A DNA stretch of 64,000 bases from Apiotrichum sp. Y4204 (lineage: Eukaryota > Basidiomycota > Tremellomycetes > Trichosporonales > Trichosporonaceae). The translations under genes and the position numbers were made by a program. Below the pieces are notes generated by a model. That model was not told the origin of the DNA. It ran no database searches and saw only the letters and a list, made by a program, of their open reading frames with translations. Below, piece by piece: positions 22,731-31,848 of the stretch (positions within the stretch are counted from its first letter, which is position 1; the number at the start of each line of letters is the position of its first letter). The DNA is taken from positions 480,198 to 544,197 of the forward strand of contig JAMYHL010000059.1 of the NCBI GenBank assembly GCA_025531455.1, given 5' to 3'.

Positions 22731-23910
22731 ATGCAGGACGGAACGAACGGGGCCGTTAAGGCTGTCAACGGAAACGGCGCGACCAACGGTGCTAATGGCA
22801 AGCCGAGGTACAATGGGAGTGAGTAGCGTTCACATCATATATGGCAAGGATCGAAGACGACATCCACCGCTGTTGTCGGTGGCGATCTCCCTCGTTCTGG
22901 GCCGTTCGACTGACGCGCAGAAAACCACAAGTGGGCCGTGTCCCCCGCGACGCGAATCAACGAGGGGCTCATTGGCCTCCTTCCCATCTCCTTTTTCGTC
23001 GGCATCACCATCTTGTTCAATCGCTCAACCACGGCCCAGGAGTTTTACACCTGGCTGAATGCGAACTACACGCCGTGGGAGATCAACGTGTACTGGACAC
23101 TGGGAATCACGACGGGCTCGTACTGGCTCGTCGGGTTCATCTTCATGGCGTTTGACATGTGCGAGCCGCTCCACCGTCTCGTGGCCAAGTACAAGCTCCA
23201 GCCGGATGTCCGCCTCTCGTGGGCGCAGTACCGCGAGGTCATCCGCATCGCGGCGCGCAACCTCGTTTTTGTCAATGTGCCGCTCACGCTCTTCGTCGCC
23301 TGGGTCTACCCGCTGCGGACGACGCTGCCGCTCCCCTCGGCATGGACGGTGTTCTGGCAGTACTGGCTGTGCATGCTCTTTGAGGAGGCCGGATTCTACG
23401 CCGTGCACCGCACCGTTCACTCCAAGCGCTTCTACGCCAGCATTCATAAGCTCCACCACACGTTCACCGCTCCGGTCGCCCTTGCGAGCACCTACTGCAC
23501 CATGACGGAGCACCTTTTCGTGAGTGTCGTTTGACCGACGGAGAACGCGTATCTACGCAGATCTGCGATTCTCTTGGGTACATAGCTGACGTCAGTCCAA
23601 CCTCCTGCCGATCATCACGCCGTTCTACCTTGTCGACGCGCATTGGTGCGTCTCGATGATGTTCTTCGCGTCTCTCCAGATCGGAACCCTCTGCACACAC
23701 TCGGACTACAACATTCCGGGCCTGTTCAACGCCCTCCAGCACGACTGGCACCACTACGCGTACACCGAGAACTACGGCCCCACGGGTCTTATCGACGGCA
23801 TTCTGCGTACCGACACGCGGTTCAAGGAATGGCTCCGCGAGCTCAAGATCCGCGACAAGGAGAACTGGCTCACGAACGGGCGTGTGGAGCTCGCGCAGAA
23901 GACTAAGTAG
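22731..23910 (+). CDS. Sterol desaturase / fatty acid hydroxylase superfamily membrane protein
   Basis: A 333-residue di-iron membrane oxidase from three exons (22731-22818, 22921-23519, 23596-23910). The superfamily includes C-4 methylsterol oxidase (Erg25), C-5 desaturase and sphingolipid hydroxylases, all ER enzymes. The three histidine boxes are visible: HRTVH (about residue 172), HKLHH (about 187) and HDWHHY near the C-terminus. Several hydrophobic helices precede them (LIGLLPISFFVGITILF, YWTLGITTGSYWLVGFIFMAF, LVFVNVPLTLFVAWVYPL). The Asn/Gly-rich N-terminus of about 30 residues is unlike Erg25. The order of boxes fits an Erg25-like methylsterol monooxygenase or an alkane/sterol hydroxylase paralogue; I cannot decide. 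It shares a divergent promoter with an FAD monooxygenase. No KKxx ER-retrieval motif is seen. Confidence 0.87.
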
Positions 23911-24092
23911 GCGTCGCTTGGGTATATGAGGCGATCTGCGATTTATGTATAAATGATATGTGATGGTGTGTCTGTTGCGTCTGTTGCCTTCCTGCAATGC
24001 CCCACAATGTGCCATGAGGAGCATGCTTGGCATCGCACCAGTTGTTAAAAATGTCAATGCTATGCCATGAACAAGAACTCTGATACACTAAT

Positions 24093-25870
24093 CTACAATT
24101 CTACCTTCGCCGAGCCGCTCAACAGCTCACGTGCAGTGCGCACGCACACCTCGACACATCCTTGGCAGCTGCGGCGAATGGCCTCGAAGATCGAGATCAC
24201 AGTCGCCACGAATGTGCCCCATGAGAACTGCTTTGCCCGACGCTCGGCCTCCTCAGCTGCCAGGCGCTCTGCCCGGGCGCGAGCCTTTTCAGACGCGCGA
24301 GCCGGGGCGGCCGTAGCCTCCTCAGCCTGGGTCTTGGCGTACATCTGCCTAAAGTCCTCCACGGCGGCAAGCGACTCTGAGAGACGATGCAGTGCGTTGA
24401 AGAGCGCAACAACCTCAGAGCGCTGCAGCAGATCGGGGTTGACCTTGGGGTCGAGGTCCTTGTCCTCGAGCGCGAACAGGATCTTGAGTGCAGTTCCGAT
24501 GCCAGTGACCTGGAGCTTGCCCCAGAGACGACACTTGTCGCAGCCAACACAGTCCATGATGCGCGACACGTTGCGGAAGTGGTTCTTGAACTGGTCCATG
24601 AGCACGGGAGCGTCATTGCCGTTGAAGAACTCGGACTCGTCAAAACCGTGGGCAATGTCGCTGCGCTCAGCGATGTCGAGGACGTTCGCGAATGCTGCAC
24701 GAGTGACCTTGTCGGTTTCCCGGACCGAGGCGGGGCAGGGGGCCGTGGGACTGCGGGGTCCAATGTCGATGTCATACTTGCGGAGATACGGTGCTGCGCG
24801 AGCGACGGCGCGCAACAGGAGGACCGCGTTGAAGTACACGTTGGACAGGCGCTCAGGGTGGGTTGCCACACGGTTGACAAAGCACTGGAGGTTAGGCGCC
24901 CACTGGCCCGTCTTCTGGTCGAGGTAATCGGCACAGATGTGAATTGAGATGGACGCGTGGAGACCAGAGATGACTCGGTAGTAGAGCTTGGTCTCCTCGC
25001 AGAGTTGCTGGTCGACGAGGCCCGAGCGCACCATCTCAGTGCCCCACCCCTCGTTCACCTTGGATAGGCCAACTGGCGGGGCTCGGCTGAGACCGTTGCC
25101 GATAGGCACAGGTTTGCCTTCGCGTGCAGCCTCGATGGACGCCTCGGAGAGACCAAAGCAGTTCTCCTGGTAGATGGCGCGCCATACCTGGTTTGCACTG
25201 TCGCCTGCATAGCCGGTGAAGCGCTCCGGGTTCAGTGTAAGGTCGATGTATTGTCCCTCTGGTGTCGCGTCGTCTGCAATGTGGCAGAAGTCGTCGTCAC
25301 GGAAGTAGCAGCTCGAAACGCTGGGCTCTTCTGAAGATGTCCGAATCTCACTCAGCGCCTTGGTACGCCATTTCACTGGGATTGTAGACTGATCGGTCAG
25401 CTCTACGGGTTGCTGCACGGACACTGAGACGCATGTGTACTCACCTCGTCAATGTCCTCGATGCCGCATGCCCGGTTCATGCAAAAACCGTTCTCCTGCC
25501 AGAACGGACACTCGCGGTATAGATCTACTTTGTAGTATTTGAAGAAGGGGTGTGTGACGAGGTCGTGCAGTGCCGGGAAGAGCTCTTTGTTCACTGTTTC
25601 GATGGTCTCATACGCGCAGTGTGTCGATTCGATAGGCCCCGATGGCTGCACGTCAGTGACCAGTGAAAGTTGTAATGGACTGCGAAGAACGGACGGCAGT
25701 GACGCCATGGCCCGTCCCGCCTGACCTGGACTCACGCTACAGTATCCCTCGGCCTTGCCCTCGAGGACATTTCGCGCGATTTTGCTGTCCGGCTTGTTCA
25801 GATCCAGAAAGCCCGCCGCTGCTGACAGCGCGAGGAAAGGGAGCGTGATAACATCGTTGAACGCGACCAT
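24093..25870 (-). CDS. ERO1: Endoplasmic reticulum oxidoreductin ERO1
   Basis: FAD-dependent thiol oxidase of the ER lumen that re-oxidises protein disulfide isomerase and passes electrons to O2. 551 residues from three exons (25736-25870, 25445-25645, 24093-25412). A hydrophobic N-terminus (VITLPFLALSAAAGFL) serves as signal sequence. PFFKYYKVDLYRECPFW carries the shuttle-cysteine region, followed by ACGIEDIDE. The core shows DLTLNPERFTGYAG, the FAD-binding GLHASISIHI, and the catalytic CVGCDKCRLWGKLQVTG with the CxxCxxC active site. A helical Ala/Glu-rich linker leads to a tail ending in KVEL, a KDEL-like tetrapeptide. The intron at 25413-25444 is only 32 nt and is required to avoid a stop. 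A CACGTCC motif about 90 bases upstream (25959-25965, minus) might be a stress element, which is speculative. Confidence 0.95.
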
Positions 25871-27816
25871 GGTTGGGCGCGTGTGGATTGTAGTCCTTGG
25901 CTTCCGAAAGTTTTGAGACCAGGGTATTTACAGGACGGGGTGGAGACGGAGCGTTATTGGACGTGATGTTGTCGGCGATCACGAGAGAATCGACGATAAA
26001 CGATGGTGGATAAGCCGTAGGAATCCGTGTGTATATGCAATGCGTGCTATTAAGATGAAAGAAAGAGTGTGATGACTAGAACGACGTTGACGCGTTGACA
26101 ATGAGGAGACTAGCGCGACCACGTTGAGCAATTGAATGGCGATGCGGTAGGCTGGGTCAGTTGCTGATGCATGAAAAGGGAGGGAGGAGTGGGTTGTGCA
26201 ATTGTGCACACACAGGGAATGGATCGAATGGAGCGTGCGGGGAAGGCTGTGTCATCACAATAATAAATCACCTCGGGCTCGACCGGACACGCCGGACATT
26301 GTAACAGCTTTTTTGATATGCTCCACGTCACTCACAGCCACACGGCGACACCGCAACAGAACCTTACCGCCTCGTTGCCAGGCGGCACAGGAGGTACAGA
26401 GGACAATAGAGACAAGGACGGTACTTGCATTTGGACAACAATGCGTGCATTGTTTTATCCTCCTTAGCGTTGGATGCGGGGTGGGAGGGCCGGGTGATAC
26501 GTGGCGGCCGTGGGGGCAGATGTGCCGCACATCTACGCGCGATATTTGCGGGTATGCAGGCAGAGTCACGAGTTCTCAAGTGCCGCGCGGAACAGCGCTG
26601 CACATGCGCTTGTAGAACCCAGATGCTCACGGACAAGCGATCGTCAGACATCATATGGTGCCACGATCGCAGCGACCCACACCGAGGCCGAGGCCGCTTG
26701 GCGAGACAAATACCGTCCGAGAACAGTCTTTGGCACGTTGACACACCGTTCGCTGGTCTGCAACCCCAAGGCCGTCAGCGCGCGTCATGCTCTCGGCAAA
26801 CAAGTCTCAATACAAGGTGTCAGTACTACTGGCAAGGGTCCTTGCTCAAGCAGCTGATAAACTTGACACGCTGGACCTGGCACCCCTATTTCCCCCTGGA
26901 AGCTTGCATCCAGGGGCTGTGCCAGCTGTGCCAGGTTGCAGGTCATTGCAGGATGACGCCGAAAGACTTGAATTTGGAGTGTTTCCGCTGTGCTCCGCTT
27001 CCACTTGGCATCCTGTATCGATGTATCTTGGCTGTGCTGTATGATCGCGAAGCAAATTTCAGCACAAAGTGTGGCGACGTGTTTCAAGCACATCGACGCG
27101 TCTGAGTCGGATGTGAACTCGTGCCAACTTGACAGAACTGGTGTGCAAACTATGGCGAGAAGCTCTCCATTGCCAGTAACCAGCAGGCGGGTAAGTTTGT
27201 AAGCTTGACGGCGACAACGTTTGCTCGTGGCCCCCAAGGCAAAGAAGGTACTCTGTTGACAACCCAGAAGCTTTGAAGGGTCAGGAAACACTCGAATACC
27301 ACCAGACTGTGTCGCACTTACACGCTCACTTGCGGCAGACTCCAGCCGCTCACAACTTGGAAGGCTCTCCTCACACTCAAGAAGGCAGGCGAAGGTGCGA
27401 GATGAAGGGCCGCGAGTTACCTGACACTTGCCCGCCACTGATGACAACGTCTGAGCGCCGCCGAGCGATAACGGCACACACACACAGAAACACACACACA
27501 GACACACACGAGCGGACAGAAGTGCCCTCGCTAGCTTCGCTCTCGCGCTTCCAAACGCTCAGGCCACAGGCACTGACGCGCCCTCGGGGGCAAGCTTTTT
27601 CCGTGCAGAAGCGGCACTCTCAGTCTCGCACCGCGCGCTCTCATGATCACATCTTAATATCTTGATCCCATTCCTGAGCGGCCCCTGCAGAAAGAGAGCA
27701 CATATAGCACTCTTCTTGGTATGTCATTCATCTTTCAGCTCTCCAGCGATTCAACTCTCCAACCTTTCTCGTTTCCTCCTCTTCCCAACCTTTTCGCCTG
27801 CACCCCACCCACAGCC
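25871..27816. other. Gene-poor divergent region, 1.9 kb
   Basis: Large region between divergent ERO1 and the small Cys/His protein. Overlapping open frames on both strands near 26425-27507 have no recognisable domain and no codon pattern like the neighbours. A CA-rich simple repeat lies near 27473-27509. The last 100 bases are CT-rich, as in a leader. A non-coding RNA or degraded element is possible but not supported. Confidence 0.45.
27473..27509. repeat. CA-rich simple repeat
   Basis: Imperfect (CA)n tract interrupted by AGAAA and AG, about 37 bases, inside the intergenic region. A typical microsatellite. Confidence 0.8.
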
Positions 27817-28280
27817 ATGGCCACTACGAAAGCCAAGTCCAAGGTGACCAAGACGCGGAGCAAGAGTATCAAGACCAGAAAGTCGAAGGGGGCGGACACC
27901 GTCGTTTCCCAACAGCACGGGCAGACCAAGAAGCCCGTGCGCAAGGCCAAAGCTACGAACCCAGCTCCGAAACCGCCGGTGATCACGCGCCCCCCGCTCT
28001 CCCCTTCTCGTGTCGCCGAGCTCGAGCTCACCGCTATCGACTTTACGCTCGGCCGCTGGCCCGAGTGTCCAAGTGGAATCATGAGTCCCTTTGATTGCGC
28101 AAGTAAGTTCAGCAGGAGAGCCGAGCCCGGAAGTGATTAAACGCCAAATGCTGACGCCGCCAAGAGAAGCACTGCTGCCTCGATCACCTGGAAGGTTTGC
28201 TCTGGGAATGCCTCGACTGCAGCAACGTCTATCGCAAGCCGGAGTCTGTTCCTTACATATGCTGTACGTTCAGATTCTAG
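27817..28280 (+). CDS. Small basic Cys/His-rich protein of unknown function
   Basis: I do not recognise this gene. Two exons (27817-28102, 28165-28280; 62-nt intron with CTGAC branch) give 133 residues. The first 60 residues are Lys/Arg/Thr-rich (KAKSKVTKTRSKSIKTRKSK), like a nuclear or nucleolar tail. The second half is compact and Cys/His-rich: FDCAKKHCCLDHL, then LLWECLDCSNVYRKP and YICC. This arrangement could bind one or two zinc ions. ATG 27817 is preferred because the 96 bases before it, although open in frame from 27721, are CT-rich like a leader. A second possible intron at the 3' end would give an immediate TAA after the same YIC residues, so the protein hardly changes. Existence as a real gene is moderately supported by splice signals. 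Confidence 0.5.
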
Positions 28281-28590
28281 CGTGAGGTCACTGGCTGACG
28301 GCCGAACAGAAATTGACAACTCAACACCGGTACACGGAGGGACAGTGCGAACAATGTTGCCTCCCACAATGCGCGTGGCGTGCAAGGAGACCTGGGATAG
28401 CTCGAACAGCTCGAACTGATGTTGAGCGGACAAACTTTACTGTTTACACATATACATTCAATGTTACTGGGACCGATGCGTGCTCGAAAAGGGTGTGTGT
28501 TTATTGGAACATGGACTACGGCCATGATTGTTGTTGGGTCCTGTCTCGTTCATACCGAACCTGTGTGCGTTGATATCCCAAACCAGCCCC
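28281..28590. other. Convergent intergenic region
   Basis: About 310 bases between converging genes; no gene seen. Presumably 3' UTRs. Confidence 0.5.
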
Positions 28591-30701
28591 TCAAGTTCCC
28601 GGCTCCCACTGCCCAACAGGTTGCTCAAGCATGGCCTCGACATCCTGCCGCTCCATCTCACAAGAGCGCTCCCATTCGTTGTCGGGCAGGCAACCCTGTA
28701 CGGTCGCGCGGTCGAAATCAATAAGGCGGATTTCGTTGCCGCGGCGGAGAACGTGTCGCCAACGCGGGTCACCGTGACGCACGCCAGCGCGGTGAAGCGC
28801 CCGGTACAGTGCCCGGACCTGGTCCCTGCACCGTCAGCACTCAGCATTCCAACGCACGGGTACCCAACGAGATCGGCGGGAATATCGACAGATGCGATAA
28901 CCTGACGGTCTGCCGATCTTCCGATCGACCTCTTGCGTGACACAAGGAATGGGGCGCATCACTCACTGGACAACGGGGTTCACCATCTCTTCTAGGTAAA
29001 GCGGGCGGCCGACGTCCTCGAGGATGAGATGCCAAATCTCGTCGTCCTGTCGCAGTCGCCCAAAGAGCCCCAGGCAACGCGGCACGACAACTCCTTGCAA
29101 CGGCGCCAGCGGTCCGGCGTAGAGGCGCGCCTCGTTGGCGATTGCTGCTTTGGCCTCTTGCCACGTATACTGCGTCCGCTGCCAGTCGCTCTCGCTCACG
29201 TCCTTGAACACGTAGTATTCGCTGATCTTCTGTACGACCGCGCATCCGTCGTCGTCACCGTCGATCAGACGCAGAATCGCGGTGCTCACGGACCACAGGG
29301 CTCCCTCCCCTCGTTGCGCGTCGGGCCGCATCAGAAGATACCCGTCGTGCCCACTGGATATCGAGTACCACTCCAAACCATCATGAAGGGCCAGCGTCGG
29401 TAAAGTGTCGTTTTCAGGAAGGTAAGGACCATATAGCGTCGTCGCCAGAGTCGTTGTTTGATGCTCAATACTCCCATCTGACATCTCCCAAGCGTGTGTT
29501 AGGGAGATGGGGCCGAGATCGGGAGGCATGACCGTCTCATGTGCCGAAAAGCCACGCCGCAGACGCGATGGCGACGACAGTGACGAAGGCGATGGAGTGG
29601 CCGAAAGCCGGTTCATCCACGGCACGCTCAGCGTTGGGACCACTGACGCTCGCCGGTTAAAAATCTCGAGCCCGCGTTTTTTGAGGGCAAACAGCGTGAT
29701 TCCTATTAGGAGTGCGAGGGGCGTGTCTAGGTGGTATAGCGACTGTTCCGAACTCAATCTCCTATGGACGCGGATCGTCCCCTTTTCAGATGGATTCGAG
29801 CTCGTCGCCGCCGTGTGATGGAAGAGGATAAAGTTGTCGTAGTCGGTCACGACATAATACTCGACGCTTCTTGTATACATTTCACTTATAGTCTGTTGTC
29901 AGACCCGCTCACAATCTCTTAAGCACTCACATATTCACCCAAACGGCAAACCTCACTGCAATGGTCGGAAACGGCGTGATCTTGAACGTAACGAAGACTT
30001 CCGTTGTCGTGCATCTTCAAAACTCCCCGCGCGACGTCATCAACCAGCTGATTTAGCAGCCCGCTCTGGTGCGGCCACATAATATGGACATGGGCAAGCG
30101 GTGGCGGAGGAGGGGTCAAACGATCCGACCGCTCCTCGCAGATCAACTGCCATCCGGTGCGGTCGCCATCCGCGACTGGTCGCCACCCAACACTCGTCTC
30201 CATGGAAGCCAACATTGTGTCAAGAAACACATTAAGCGGCTGTCGGAGATACATGCCAAGAAACGCGGCGATACCGTTAACGTCGGCGATGCGCTCCCGG
30301 AGAGCATGTGTGGCGGCCTCCTGGCTTACTCGCGAAAGATACGAGCCCATACGCTCCGTGTCATCACGTGATGGCTTAACGACACCGAGCTCAGGATCTC
30401 GGAGGGGATGTAGGAGGTCGGCGCTGACGAGCAACAGGGTATGAATCGCCGACGAGCCATCACGACCCTCTCCACAGGCCACCAGGTGACACGCCGGCCA
30501 CCCAGTGTCTCGTATCTCCGGGAAAACCGAATGCGGCCGTGTCGGGTCCTCCCTGGAGTTCAAACGCAGCGACAGAGGTAGTTGATGCTTTCGTAGCAAG
30601 TCTCCGAGCCTTGCTTCGGGCCACGTCTTCAGGCTCATCGGGTGCCATCCGTTCGCCGATTTAGGTCTCGGAGCGTCCCTGTGTCGTGTCCGTGGTGACA
30701 T
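28591..30701 (-). CDS. Divergent protein-kinase-like (APH/PKL fold) protein
   Basis: 643 residues from three exons (29931-30701, 28967-29892, 28591-28825) joined in consistent phase. The C-terminal part has kinase-like-fold marks: WHLILEDVGRPLYLEEM (hinge-like), then ALHRAGVRHGDPRWRHVLRR with the HGD catalytic-loop motif, and IRLIDFDRATVQG with a DFD metal-binding motif. This is the pattern of fungal aminoglycoside-phosphotransferase-like kinases rather than canonical HRD/DFG protein kinases. The N-terminal 300 residues match nothing I know. A short hydrophobic segment (LALLIGITLFAL) lies near the middle. No classical glycine-rich loop is obvious. Such PKL proteins are often expanded in basidiomycetes with unknown substrates. 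The splice before exon 3 is supported by a CTGAC branch; an extra small exon in that 141-nt intron cannot be excluded. Confidence 0.7.
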
Positions 30702-31848
30702 GATGAGTTTGTCAAGTCGTGAGTAGAGTGGAGTGAAGAGCAGTGCTCTTTATCAGGCAATCTCTATCAGGCAGTTACCTCTGTTAACCGCTGGATACAT
30801 CTTCCCCCGGATGGATAAAGTGTCTCACGGCTCATCCCATTCAGACTGGAGACACTAGCGGCTGTTTAGTGCAACAATGTCTATGGTGTGCAAGTGCCGA
30901 GGTTGATTTCCTCGGACGGTGAACAGCCGCGATGATGATATGTAGGAGTGGACAATTCCGACCTCCGGGGCCAGTGGAGGATCTACCTGCTGCGCGGCAT
31001 GCGCGGCGATGCCCATCTGTGCCGTTCGTGGCCTCGTGGCGGCAACCAGCCGGCGCGACTGATGTTGCTTTTTTCCGCAATGAAACCCCCAGGACTCACA
31101 CAAAAGGAGATTGACTGCTTAGGTAATTCACGGTTTTAGAATGACGTTTACTTTTTAAACAGTTTCCGACCAAGGGGAACCTTTTTCCGAATAACCTCTG
31201 ATCAGCCCCATTGATCAGCAATACAATCTTAATCTCAATACCGATCTAATGACCTAATCGCCTCGTCCCTTCTTCGGGTCCTGGCCCGTGGCCCGTGGCT
31301 TACAAGAGCAGGCCGCAGGCCAGAGGGCGCAGTGGGCCAGAGGGCGCAGTGGGCCCCGCGGTTTACCCCCACAACCCAGGACAACCAGGCACCCCCCCCC
31401 CGCGCGCACGCCATCCGGTTGTCTGGATCACGCCATTTTTTCTCCACCCAAGTGACCCCGAGTGGAAAAGATTGCCTTCCATATTTCCACTCCACAACCG
31501 CGGGGAGCTGGGGAGAGCACAACAACACTACGGAATTCCACTCCTCCTGCTCTGTGCGTCGCGCTCTGCGGGATCTGCGGGCCCCTCACCCGCTGCACGT
31601 GGCGAATCTGGAACCTCAAATTGACTGGAGATGGCACTGGATGGCGTGAGCAGCACGATCCCGAACCGAGCAAAAAAAAAAACTGTCGTCGTAGTGACGG
31701 CGCTCGCAAGGTGGTGGGAATCAGAGACTCCGGATAACGTCCCAAGCACGCCGTCCGTCGTGCGCCGAGGTGCCCACCACGTTCATAAGACTGAGCACAT
31801 TATGCATGCGATTCTCTTCTTCTCCCATCTCCATTGACCTAACTCACA
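30702..31848. other. Divergent promoter region kinase-like / MET10
   Basis: About 1.15 kb between divergent starts. It holds a C-run near 31391, a CACGTG palindrome at 31596-31601 and a short A-run near 31671. No gene is recognised. Confidence 0.5.
31596..31601. promoter_or_regulatory. CACGTG E-box upstream of MET10
   Basis: Perfect CACGTG palindrome about 250 bases before the MET10 start. In S. cerevisiae this is the Cbf1 site used with Met4 to induce sulfur-assimilation genes including MET10. Whether this fungus uses the same circuit is inference. Confidence 0.45.

Noticed and set aside
26425..27507. Overlapping 226- and 240-codon open frames on opposite strands
   Set aside because: Neither shows recognisable motifs or splice-consistent structure; listed as intergenic.
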